From Caryophanales bacterium (GTDB taxonomy: Bacteria; Bacillota_I; Bacilli_A; RFN20; JAISJY01), in the NCBI GenBank assembly GCA_031261365.1, contig JAISJY010000183.1, positions 1 through 9,703 of the forward strand: a DNA stretch of 9,703 nucleotides, in the 5' to 3' direction. Both the position numbers and the translations under genes were made by a program. This document shows, in pieces, positions 1 to 6,123 of the stretch (position 1 is the first letter of the stretch; each line of letters starts with the position of its first letter). Below the pieces are notes generated by a model. The model was not told where the DNA came from and did no database searches. It saw nothing but the letters and a program-made list of their open reading frames with translations.

Positions 1-1
1 A

Positions 2-1597
2 AAACCAATAGTCTTATGTATCATGGATGGTTATGGATTAAGAGATAACAGAGAAGGTAATGCGGTTTATACGGCTAAAAAGCCTCATATAGATTTTTTA
101 TGGAATAATTACCCTCATACTCAATTACAAGCTAGTGAGGAATATGTTGGGTTACCTAAAGGTCAAATGGGTAATAGTGAAGTTGGACATATGAATATTG
201 GAGCAGGGAGAATTGTTTATCAGTCTTTAACTTATGTGACTAAAGAAATAAAAAGTGGTGATTTCTTTAAAAATGAAACCTTAATTAAAGCGATTAATCA
301 TAGTAAGAAAAATAATTCCTCTTTGCATTTATTTGGTTTGGTCAGTGATGGAGGAGTTCATTCTCACATTGAACATCTTTATGCTTTATTAGAGTTATGT
401 AAACAAGAGAACTTTGAAAGAGTTTTTGTTCATGCTTTTATGGATGGAAGAGATGTTCCACCTCAGTCTGGACCTTTATATATTCATAGTTTATTAAATA
501 AAATGGCAGAGTTAAAGGTGGGGCAATTAGCTTCTATACACGGTCGGTATTATGCGATGGATAGAGATAAGAACTTTAATAGATTTGATATTTCTTATAA
601 AGTTTTAACGGAGTTAAAAGGGAATAGTTATAGTGATGTTGATGCTTATTTTAAAAATGAATATGAAGTTAATTTACCTGCTAAAGAGTTTTCAGCTAGT
701 GATGAGTTTTTAACTCCAAGTTATGATAGTAGAGTTAAGGCTAAAATAAGTGATAATGATGCTATTATTTGTTTTAATTTTAGACCAGACAGAGCTATTC
801 AAATCGGAACTATTTTTACTAATCCTTTATTTTATTCTCAAGAAGAATATGATGAAAATAAGGAATTAAAATATAAACCATATACTCCAAATGTTATTTT
901 AAAGAATATAGAATATGTTTGCTTTATGAAATATGCGGAGAGTGTTAAAGGTGATATTGCTTTTGAATTACCTCCTTTACATAATATTTTAGGAGAAGTT
1001 TTAGCTTCAAAAGGTTACCATCAATTAAGAATAGCCGAGACTGAAAAGTATGCTCATGTTACTTTTTTCTTTGATGGGACTAAAAACTTTGATGGAGTTG
1101 AAAGAGCTGAATTAAAGAATTGTGACCGTATTTTAGTTCATTCTCCCAAGGTAGCAACTTATGACCTCAAACCTGAAATGAGTGCTTATGAGGTGACTGA
1201 AAAGTTATTAGTAGCTTTAGATAAGAAAATCTATGATGTGGTTATTTTAAACTTTGCTAATTGTGATATGGTAGGACACACGGCTATTTTTGAGGCTATT
1301 GTTAAAGCAGTGGAGACTGTTGATAATTGTGTGGGACAAATATATAATAAACTTCAAGAATTAGGTGGTGTTTTATTATTAACAGCTGACCACGGTAATT
1401 CTGAATATGTTTATGATGAGTTCGGTAATCCTGTGACAAGTCATACAACTAATCCTGTTCCTTTTATTGTCACGGATAAATCTATAAAGTTAGTTGATGG
1501 GGGTAAATTAGGTGATATTGCTCCGACTATTTTAACTTTATTAGGAGAACCTGTCAGTTTATTAGGAAAAGTTGATGGTAAAAGTTTAATTAAATAA
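2..1597 (+). CDS. gpmI: 2,3-bisphosphoglycerate-independent phosphoglycerate mutase, 5' end cut by window
   Basis: This cytoplasmic glycolytic enzyme interconverts 3- and 2-phosphoglycerate through a phosphoserine intermediate with two metal ions (usually Mn). The open frame runs to the window edge at base 2 and reads KPIVLCIMDGYG, the family's N-terminal metal-binding segment, so the ATG at 23 is internal and the true start lies just upstream. The nucleophile motif MGNSEVGHMNIG has its Ser at codon 176-178. That is residue 59 of the visible part and fits family Ser62 if about three residues are missing. Further family motifs are GRYYAMDRDKNFNR, FNFRPDRAIQ, KYAHVTFFFDG, the metal-binding NFANCDMVGHT, TADHGNSE and the C-terminal HTTNPVPFIV. 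About 531 visible residues is slightly long for a family near 510. The gene ends in TAA with no obvious hairpin before the next promoter. Identification is secure. Confidence 0.97.
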   Translation, partial: KPIVLCIMDGYGLRDNREGNAVYTAKKPHIDFLWNNYPHTQLQASEEYVGLPKGQMGNSEVGHMNIGAGRIVYQSLTYVTKEIKSGDFFKNETLIKAINHSKKNNSSLHLFGLVSDGGVHSHIEHLYALLELCKQENFERVFVHAFMDGRDVPPQSGPLYIHSLLNKMAELKVGQLASIHGRYYAMDRDKNFNRFDISYKVLTELKGNSYSDVDAYFKNEYEVNLPAKEFSASDEFLTPSYDSRVKAKISDNDAIICFNFRPDRAIQIGTIFTNPLFYSQEEYDENKELKYKPYTPNVILKNIEYVCFMKYAESVKGDIAFELPPLHNILGEVLASKGYHQLRIAETEKYAHVTFFFDGTKNFDGVERAELKNCDRILVHSPKVATYDLKPEMSAYEVTEKLLVALDKKIYDVVILNFANCDMVGHTAIFEAIVKAVETVDNCVGQIYNKLQELGGVLLLTADHGNSEYVYDEFGNPVTSHTTNPVPFIVTDKSIKLVDGGKLGDIAPTILTLLGEPVSLLGKVDGKSLIK

Positions 1598-1605
1598 GTT
1601 TTGCC

Positions 1606-1633
1606 TTTACAATAAAATAATTGATGATATACT
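1606..1633 (+). promoter_or_regulatory. sigma-A-type promoter of the arsR-ATPase-ZIP operon
   Basis: A -35 hexamer TTTACA (1606-1611) and a -10 hexamer TATACT (1628-1633) are separated by 16 bases. Both differ from consensus at one position. Transcription would start near 1640, immediately before the operator-like palindrome. The promoter lies in the short gap after gpmI, so the metal operon need not depend on read-through from gpmI. Confidence 0.7.
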
Positions 1634-1637
1634 ATTA

Positions 1638-1660
1638 ATATGTGAATATGTATTCATATG
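1638..1660 (+). promoter_or_regulatory. ArsR/SmtB-type operator palindrome
   Basis: The core is TGAA (1643-1646), six bases, TTCA (1653-1656), inside a longer imperfect inverted repeat with ATAT-rich flanks. This is the classic TGAA-N6-TTCA arrangement bound by SmtB/CzrA/CadC repressors. It covers the inferred transcription start just downstream of the -10 box, so a bound apo-repressor would block initiation. Autoregulation by the ArsR protein encoded immediately downstream is inferred. Confidence 0.75.
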
Positions 1661-1662
1661 TT

Positions 1663-1667
1663 GGAGG
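1663..1667 (+). promoter_or_regulatory. ribosome binding site that sets the arsR start
   Basis: GGAGG lies five bases before the ATG at 1673. An in-frame ATG at 1658 lies upstream of this site, inside the operator, and has no Shine-Dalgarno of its own, so 1673 is taken as the start. Confidence 0.75.
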
Positions 1668-1672
1668 TATAT

Positions 1673-1954
1673 ATGGAACAACAAATATTGTTTGATTTAG
1701 CAGATTTCTTTAAAATAATGAGTGATAGTACACGAATTAGGATTTTAGATTTGCTTTATGAGAATGCTTTGACTGTTAATAGTATTTGTGAGAAACTTAG
1801 TTTACAACAAACGACAGTTTCACATCAGTTAAGGTTATTAAAGATGTCTAAATTATTAGAATCAAAGAAGGAAGGAAGAAATATTTTTTATTGTTTAAAA
1901 GATGAACACATTTTTGAACTTTTAAGAATATCAAAGGAGCATTTAGAAGAATGA
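1673..1954 (+). CDS. ArsR/SmtB-family metal-responsive repressor (alpha-5 zinc-site type)
   Basis: A 93-residue winged-helix DNA-binding repressor, expected to be a dimer that leaves its operator when it binds metal. The helix-turn-helix covers about residues 34-57, with the recognition helix containing TTVSHQLRLLK, followed by the wing KKEGRNIFYCL. The C-terminal helix DEHIFELLRISKEHLEE aligns with SmtB so that D77, H79, H90 and E93 match its alpha-5 ligands Asp104, His106, His117 and Glu120. Helix alpha-3 has only one Cys (C39) and no CxC pair, which argues against an arsenic or CadC-like Cd/Pb alpha-3 sensor. The likely inducer is zinc, possibly also cobalt or cadmium. The 3' end overlaps the ATPase gene as ATGA, indicating translational coupling. 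Family is certain; metal preference is inferred from residues and context. Confidence 0.92.
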   Translation: MEQQILFDLADFFKIMSDSTRIRILDLLYENALTVNSICEKLSLQQTTVSHQLRLLKMSKLLESKKEGRNIFYCLKDEHIFELLRISKEHLEE

Positions 1955-4074
1955 AATATAATTATAATATAAGTGGTTTAGATTGTGCGGTTTGTGCTCA
2001 AAAACTAGAAGATAAAATAAAGAGTAATAAATTATTAAAGAATGTTTCTATTAATTTTGTGGCTTTAACGATAAGTTTTGAATTAGAGAAAGAAGAAGAT
2101 TTGCCAAATGCTTTAACTTTTATTAAAAAAGAGTTTAAGAAAAGTGATGACCCTGTTTGTTTTGTTTCGGAGGAAAGTAATAAGACGGAACATGAACATC
2201 AACATCAACATAATAAGGAAGGTAATTGGTCTTTAATTAGAATACTAATTTCAGCTTTTTTATTTATTCCTTTTTGGGCTTATGAATTGATTAGTGGTGA
2301 TGAAGGACTTTGGTTAGTTATTTGTTATTTTGTTATATTTGTTTTTATTGGTTATGATATTTTTATTAGAGCTATTAAGAACATCTTAAAAGGTGATATT
2401 TTTGATGAAAACCTCTTAATGATTATCGCGGCTATTGGAGCTTTTGCCATTGGAGAAACTGAGGAAGCGGTGGCAGTTTTATTGTTTTATCAAGTAGGTG
2501 AATATTTTCAAGAGAAGGCAGTTGCTAAAAGTAGAAAAGATATTAAAGAACTCTTAAATATGAAACCTGATTTAGTTAATTTAGAAGTTGGTGAAGAGAT
2601 AAAAATAGTTAAACCAGAGGAAGTAATGGCAGGAGATATTATCTTAATTAAACCAGGCGAGAGAATACCTTTGGATGGTCTTATTATTTCAGGTAGTAGT
2701 AGTTTAGATAAATCGAGTATTACAGGTGAGAGTATTTTATATGATGTTAAAGAGGGAGATGAAATATTATCTGGTCCGATTAATATTAATGGTTTATTAA
2801 AAGTTAAAGTTAGTTCCATATATGCTGAAAGTAATGTGGCTAAAATAATGAAATTAGTTGAAGATGTTAAAGATAAGAAATCAAAGTCTGAGAACTTCAT
2901 TACAAAGTTTGCCAAAATATATACTCCAAGTGTGGTGGGGGTTGCTATATTATTATTTTTAATTTCTTTCTTTGTTTTTCATTTAGATGTTAAAGAATGT
3001 TTAGAAAGAGCTTTAACTTTCCTTGTTATTAGTTGCCCTTGTGCTTTGGTTATTTCTATTCCTTTATCTTTCTTTGGAGGTATTGGAAATGCGGCTACTA
3101 AAGGTATTTTAATTAAAGGGAGTGAATCATTAGAGAAATTATCTAATTTAGAGAAAGTTGTTTTTGATAAAACAGGAACAATTACAAAGGGAATGTTCTC
3201 GGTTGATTTTGTTCAAACTACTTTAGAAAAAGAAGAGTTTTTTAAGATATTAGCCACGATGGAAAGTAATTCAAATCACCCTATCGCCAAGTCTATCACT
3301 AATTATTTAAAAGATGTCCATGTTGATAGGCATATTTTGAAAGATTATCAAGATATTGCAGGTTATGGTTCTAAAGGTTATATTAATGATTTAGAAGTAT
3401 TGGTGGGAAGTAATGCTTTATTAGAAAAAGAAAATATTAGTTATCCTAAAATGGAGTATCTTGGTAATTTAACTTTTGTAGCTGTTAATAAAACTTATGT
3501 TGGTTGTATTGGAGTTAAAGACCAAATTAAAGAGACTAGTCAAAATGCTATTAGATTATTAAAAAAGTATAATGTTAAAGCCACGATTATGTTAACAGGT
3601 GATACGAGTAAAATAGCTGAGAAAGTTAGAGAAGAAGTCGGTATTGATATTGTTTATTCTTCTTTATTACCTCAAGATAAAGTTGAAAAATTAAAAGAAA
3701 TATTAAGAACTAAAGCTAATAAACAGTCTATCGCCTTTGTGGGTGATGGAACTAATGATGCTCCTGCTTTAATGTTGGCAGATGTGGGTATAGCTATGGG
3801 TGGAGTAGGCAGTGATGCGGCAATGGAGGCAAGTGATATTGTCATAATGGATGATAATTTAGAGAATGTTTCTAAAAGTATTGGTATTGCAAAGTTTACT
3901 AAATTAATTGCCACTGAGAATATTGTTTTTGCTATTAGTATTAAATTAATAGTTTTAGCTTTATCAGCTTTTGGTTTTGCGAGTATGTTAATGGGGGTGG
4001 TAGCAGATGTTGGAGTAGCGATTTTAGCCATTTTAAATGCTATTAGAGTTTTGAAATATAAGGCGGTTAAATGA
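1951..4074 (+). CDS. cadA: P1B-type heavy-metal ATPase, Zn2+/Cd2+/Pb2+ exporter
   Basis: A 707-residue membrane pump using ATP to expel divalent soft metals. It has an N-terminal heavy-metal-associated domain with GLDCAVC (Cys12, Cys15), a His-rich linker at residues 81-87 (four His), then transmembrane helices. The actuator domain carries TGES (258-261). The membrane metal site is CPC (362-364). The phosphorylated Asp406 lies in DKTGT, the HP dipeptide of the ATP-binding domain is at 443-444, and GDGTNDAP begins at 598. Lys665 and Asp686 in the last two helices have the same 21-residue spacing as the Lys/Asp pair of E. coli ZntA, which marks the Zn/Cd/Pb subgroup (P1B-2) rather than copper pumps. 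The start overlaps the arsR stop (ATGA) and has AAAGGAG at 1933-1939. The ATGA overlap with the ZIP gene shows a three-gene operon. It could equally be named zntA. Confidence 0.95.
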   Translation: MKYNYNISGLDCAVCAQKLEDKIKSNKLLKNVSINFVALTISFELEKEEDLPNALTFIKKEFKKSDDPVCFVSEESNKTEHEHQHQHNKEGNWSLIRILISAFLFIPFWAYELISGDEGLWLVICYFVIFVFIGYDIFIRAIKNILKGDIFDENLLMIIAAIGAFAIGETEEAVAVLLFYQVGEYFQEKAVAKSRKDIKELLNMKPDLVNLEVGEEIKIVKPEEVMAGDIILIKPGERIPLDGLIISGSSSLDKSSITGESILYDVKEGDEILSGPININGLLKVKVSSIYAESNVAKIMKLVEDVKDKKSKSENFITKFAKIYTPSVVGVAILLFLISFFVFHLDVKECLERALTFLVISCPCALVISIPLSFFGGIGNAATKGILIKGSESLEKLSNLEKVVFDKTGTITKGMFSVDFVQTTLEKEEFFKILATMESNSNHPIAKSITNYLKDVHVDRHILKDYQDIAGYGSKGYINDLEVLVGSNALLEKENISYPKMEYLGNLTFVAVNKTYVGCIGVKDQIKETSQNAIRLLKKYNVKATIMLTGDTSKIAEKVREEVGIDIVYSSLLPQDKVEKLKEILRTKANKQSIAFVGDGTNDAPALMLADVGIAMGGVGSDAAMEASDIVIMDDNLENVSKSIGIAKFTKLIATENIVFAISIKLIVLALSAFGFASMLMGVVADVGVAILAILNAIRVLKYKAVK

Positions 4075-4850
4075 ACCCTGTCTTATTAGCATTTTTAGGA
4101 ACTTTAATTGCTTTCTTCGGTACAACTTTAGGAGCTAGTTTTATTTTCTTTTTTAGAAAAGGTTTAAATGATACTCTTAATAGAATATTTTTAGGATTTG
4201 CCAGTGGAGTGATGTTAGCGGCTTCTTTCTTTTCTTTAATATTACCAAGTATGCAGTACTCGGAACAACAAGAAATGCCTGTTTGGTTACCTTTATTAAT
4301 TGGGTTTTTATTAGGAGCTCTTTTCTTATTTGTTTTAGATAAAGTCATACCACATCAACATTTAAATAATGAAAAGCCCGAAGGTCCTAAATCTAATTTA
4401 AGTAAACAATTAAAACTTTTTATAGCTGTTACTTTACATAATATACCAGAGGGAATGGCAGTTGGTCTAGCCTTTGCTATTTCAGGACCAGATAATCCTG
4501 TTTCTTTGATAGGAGCTTTTGCTTTAGCTATTGGTATTGCAATTCAAAATATACCAGAGGGAGCTATTATTAGTTTACCTTTACAAAGCGAAGGATTAAG
4601 CAAACCTAAAGCCTTTATTTTTGGAATGTTAAGTGGAATAGTAGAACCTATTGCTGGAGTATTAACTGCTTTATTAGCTTACTTTTTATTTCCTGTTGTT
4701 CCTTTTGTTTTAACATTCGCGGCAGGTGCAATGGTTTATGTGGTGGTAGATGAATTAATTCCTGATGCTAGTCAAGAGCATAGCAATGTTGGAGTAGTAT
4801 CAGCGATTTTAGGTTTTGCTTTAATGATGTTATTAGATACTTTGTTGTAG
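4071..4850 (+). CDS. ZIP-family metal transporter, GufA-like
   Basis: A 259-residue polytopic membrane protein with about eight helices. It carries the ZIP binuclear metal-site motifs HNIPEG (His123, Asn124, Glu127) in helix 4 and QNIPEG (Gln159, Asn160, Glu163) in helix 5, plus VEP (Glu192) in helix 6. The Gln in helix 5 is typical of GufA-type bacterial ZIPs; ZupT has His there. A short His-containing segment (PHQHL, near residues 96-100) precedes the central loop, as is common in ZIPs. ZIP proteins usually move Zn2+ or other divalent metals into the cytoplasm, so its place behind a zinc exporter under one ArsR operator is unexpected. The gene starts inside the ATPase stop codon (ATGA), with AAGGCGG four bases upstream. 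Family is secure; direction and substrate are not shown by sequence. Confidence 0.92.
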   Translation: MNPVLLAFLGTLIAFFGTTLGASFIFFFRKGLNDTLNRIFLGFASGVMLAASFFSLILPSMQYSEQQEMPVWLPLLIGFLLGALFLFVLDKVIPHQHLNNEKPEGPKSNLSKQLKLFIAVTLHNIPEGMAVGLAFAISGPDNPVSLIGAFALAIGIAIQNIPEGAIISLPLQSEGLSKPKAFIFGMLSGIVEPIAGVLTALLAYFLFPVVPFVLTFAAGAMVYVVVDELIPDASQEHSNVGVVSAILGFALMMLLDTLL

Positions 4851-4860
4851 GGTTATAAGA

Positions 4861-4878
4861 AAAAAGAATAAAAAGAAT
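4861..4878. repeat. two tandem copies of a 9-base A-rich unit
   Basis: AAAAAGAAT occurs twice in succession (4861-4869 and 4870-4878) just after the ZIP stop codon. It does not form a hairpin and no terminator is visible here, so transcription of the metal operon may continue to the hairpin at 5061. It is probably low-complexity intergenic sequence. Confidence 0.5.
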
Positions 4879-4932
4879 AAAAAACACATTCAAATTAATC
4901 AAAAACATACATTTATTAAATATTTATCATTT

Positions 4933-4959
4933 TTGAAATAAATAATAGTAGAATATTAA
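4933..4959 (+). promoter_or_regulatory. possible promoter of the G-tract leader
   Basis: TTGAAA (4933-4938) and TATTAA (4954-4959) could be -35 and -10 boxes with a short 15-base spacing. The surrounding sequence is so AT-rich that such matches are expected by chance, so this is a weak call. A transcript starting near 4966 would begin just before the Shine-Dalgarno of the leader frame. Confidence 0.3.
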
Positions 4960-4983
4960 CATCAAATGAAGGAGATTTGTATC

Positions 4984-5034
4984 ATGATAAAAGTAATTCT
5001 GGGGGGGGGGTACTTAATAGAAAAACTCTTTTAG
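4984..5034 (+). CDS. short leader reading frame interrupted at a ten-G tract
   Basis: AAGGAG (4969-4974) precedes the ATG at 4984 by nine bases. The frame reads MIKVILGGGYLIEKLF and stops at TAG 5032-5034, giving 16 residues. An in-frame ATG at 4966 lies before the Shine-Dalgarno and is not preferred. The G run occupies codons 6 to 9. One extra G would shift translation into a frame containing LNRKTLLGNAFSMI, ending at TAG 5067-5069 (28 residues). One G fewer would stop at TAA 5015-5017. I recognise no known product. It could be a leader peptide, the 5' remnant of a lost gene, or not translated. The good ribosome binding site and the placement before a terminator favour a translated leader. 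Confidence 0.4.
   Translation: MIKVILGGGYLIEKLF
5001..5010. repeat. homopolymeric tract of ten G
   Basis: Ten consecutive G in a region otherwise rich in A and T, six codons into a short frame with a good ribosome binding site. Such tracts are classic slipped-strand contingency loci. No other G run of this length occurs in the window. Homopolymer length is also error-prone in sequencing, so the count of ten needs raw-read support. Confidence 0.9.
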
Positions 5035-5060
5035 GTAATGCTTTTAGTATGATAACAAAT

Positions 5061-5091
5061 GACAACTAGTAAATAGAGTTGTCTTTTTTTT
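5061..5091 (+). terminator. intrinsic terminator, possibly an attenuator of the lipoprotein gene
   Basis: A perfect 7-bp stem pairs GACAACT (5061-5067) with AGTTGTC (5077-5083) around a 9-base loop, followed by eight T (5084-5091). This is a textbook rho-independent structure. Only three bases separate the T run from the ribosome binding site of the next gene, so no promoter fits between them. The structure either ends transcripts from the metal operon or leader, or is a regulated attenuator that the lipoprotein transcript must pass. Confidence 0.85.
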
Positions 5092-5094
5092 ATG

Positions 5095-5100
5095 AAAGGG
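5095..5100 (+). promoter_or_regulatory. ribosome binding site that sets the lipoprotein start
   Basis: AAAGGG lies six bases before the ATG at 5107. The in-frame ATG at 5092 is preceded only by the terminator T run and has no Shine-Dalgarno. Starting at 5107 also gives a normal short lipoprotein signal peptide beginning MKRIIRG. Confidence 0.7.
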
Positions 5101-5106
5101 AATAAT

Positions 5107-5985
5107 ATGAAAAGAATAATTAGAGGGTTAATGGTGTTAATTGGGTTAATAGGGTTGGTGAGTTGTGAGGAAGTTAGTTATACTATTACATGGGAAAATT
5201 ATGATGGAACAGTACTTGAAACTGATACAAAAGTTCCTGCTGGTTCAACACCTACATACGATGGAGAAATGCCAGAAAAAATAAGTGACGAAATTGGCAC
5301 TTATACATTTAGTGGCTGGTCTCCTGAAGTTAGTGAAGCAAGTGCTGATATAACTTATACAGCAACTTATACTTTTTGGAAATATTCTGATAATAATTTT
5401 ATATACAGATATTTAAAAGAAAGTAGTTCTTATATAATTTTTCAATATATTGGAATAGATACAGAAATAGATATCCCTGCGATTTTTAATGGTAAAGCAG
5501 TAACAAGTATTGGCGATGGTGCCTTTGCTAATTGTAGTTCAATAACAAGTATAGTTATACCAAACAGTGTAATAGATATTGGTATTGGTGCTTTTTGGGG
5601 TTGTAGTTCATTAACAACTGTTACTATAGGAAATAGTGTAACAAGCATTGGCACTAATGCCTTTTCTCTTTGTGGTTCATTAACAACTGTTACTATAGGA
5701 AATAGTGTAACAAGTATTGGTAGCTTTGCTTTTACTATTTGTAGTTCTTTAACAAATGTTACGATACCAAACAGTGTAACAAGTATTGGTGATTATGCCT
5801 TTGGTGGTTGTAGTTCTCTAACAAGTATAGTTATACCAAATAGTGTAACAAGTATTGGTCAACATGCTTTTATTAATTGTGAGTTATTAACAATATATTG
5901 TGAAGCTTTATCACAACCAGAAGGCTGGGATGCTAGTTGGAACTTTAATAATATACCTGTTGTTTGGGGTTATACAGGTTCATAA
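5107..5985 (+). CDS. surface lipoprotein with Listeria-Bacteroides-type repeat and BspA-like leucine-rich repeats
   Basis: A 292-residue predicted lipoprotein. The signal peptide has Lys/Arg at positions 2, 3 and 6, a hydrophobic stretch and the lipobox LVSC, so Cys20 would be lipid-modified and the protein displayed on the outer membrane face. Residues about 25-90 (ITWENYDGTVLE ... YTFSGW ... TYTATY) resemble the Listeria-Bacteroides repeat domain of Gram-positive surface proteins. From residue 136 there are five complete 23-residue BspA-type (LRR_5) units with the pattern G-x-x-A-F-x-x-C-x-S-L-T-x-V-x-I-x-N-S-V-T-S-I, then a partial unit and a Trp-containing cap (EGWDASWNFNNIPVVWGY). Related proteins act in adhesion or host contact, but no target can be read here. 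The gene sits immediately behind a terminator-like hairpin and a G-tract leader, suggesting switched expression. No strong terminator follows it. Confidence 0.88.
   Translation: MKRIIRGLMVLIGLIGLVSCEEVSYTITWENYDGTVLETDTKVPAGSTPTYDGEMPEKISDEIGTYTFSGWSPEVSEASADITYTATYTFWKYSDNNFIYRYLKESSSYIIFQYIGIDTEIDIPAIFNGKAVTSIGDGAFANCSSITSIVIPNSVIDIGIGAFWGCSSLTTVTIGNSVTSIGTNAFSLCGSLTTVTIGNSVTSIGSFAFTICSSLTNVTIPNSVTSIGDYAFGGCSSLTSIVIPNSVTSIGQHAFINCELLTIYCEALSQPEGWDASWNFNNIPVVWGYTGS
5512..5925 (+). repeat. tandem 69-bp repeats encoding the leucine-rich repeats
   Basis: Six units of 69 bases start at 5512, 5581, 5650, 5719, 5788 and 5857, the last one diverged. Units two and three share a 44-base stretch (5606-5649 and 5675-5718) with a single difference. 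Such near identity indicates recent duplication or gene conversion and makes copy-number change by recombination plausible. Confidence 0.9.
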
Positions 5986-6020
5986 TAAAAAGATAATCTT
6001 TGTTGTTTGCTTTCTTCTTT

Positions 6021-6040
6021 GTTTTCTTTTGTTTTCTTTT
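6021..6040. repeat. two tandem copies of GTTTTCTTTT in a T/C-rich stretch
   Basis: The exact 10-base unit occurs at 6021-6030 and 6031-6040, within a pyrimidine-rich stretch (about 6000-6060) between the lipoprotein and rubrerythrin genes. It forms no clear hairpin. Role unknown; it could simply be low-complexity sequence. Confidence 0.55.
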
Positions 6041-6078
6041 ATATTTGTTCATTTGTTTTAAAAAAACAACTTGTAATA

Positions 6079-6106
6079 GTGACAAAAAATAATTTTATGA
6101 TAAGAT
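6079..6106 (+). promoter_or_regulatory. probable rubrerythrin promoter
   Basis: GTGACA (6079-6084) and TAAGAT (6101-6106), 16 bases apart, form a reasonable -35/-10 pair. TTATGATAA (6095-6103), a short dyad, overlaps the -10 region and could be an operator, but I cannot match it convincingly to a PerR or Fur box. Confidence 0.45.
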
Positions 6107-6123
6107 ATTATTAAGGAGGTTAT

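Noticed and set aside
2508..2915. Antisense open frame of 135 codons within the ATPase gene
   Set aside because: It lies wholly opposite a strongly supported gene, has no family features and no separate ribosome binding site; a shadow frame.
3672..4348. Two antisense open frames across the end of the ATPase and start of the ZIP gene
   Set aside because: Both mirror confidently identified genes and show only compositionally biased sequence.
5001..5010. G tract considered as a G-quadruplex
   Set aside because: A single run of ten G without other nearby G runs cannot readily form a stable intramolecular four-run quadruplex.
5442..5654. Antisense open frame within the leucine-rich repeat region
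   Set aside because: It is the reverse reading of the 69-bp repeats and has no independent support.
5512..5925. Regular repeats considered as a CRISPR array
   Set aside because: The 69-base periodicity is in frame, encodes a clear 23-residue protein repeat, and there are no unique spacers or cas genes.
5990..6010. AAAGATAATCTTT palindrome considered as the lipoprotein terminator
   Set aside because: Pairing with a realistic loop leaves only about four weak base pairs and no proper T run follows, so it is unlikely to terminate efficiently.
6053..6069. TTGTTTT-AAA-AAAACAA hairpin considered as a terminator
   Set aside because: The stem is nearly all A-T, the loop is three bases and no T run follows on the + strand.
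6088..6112. AT-rich dyad before rubrerythrin considered as a PerR or Fur box
   Set aside because: Only one half matches the consensus of either regulator; in this base composition the match is not convincing.
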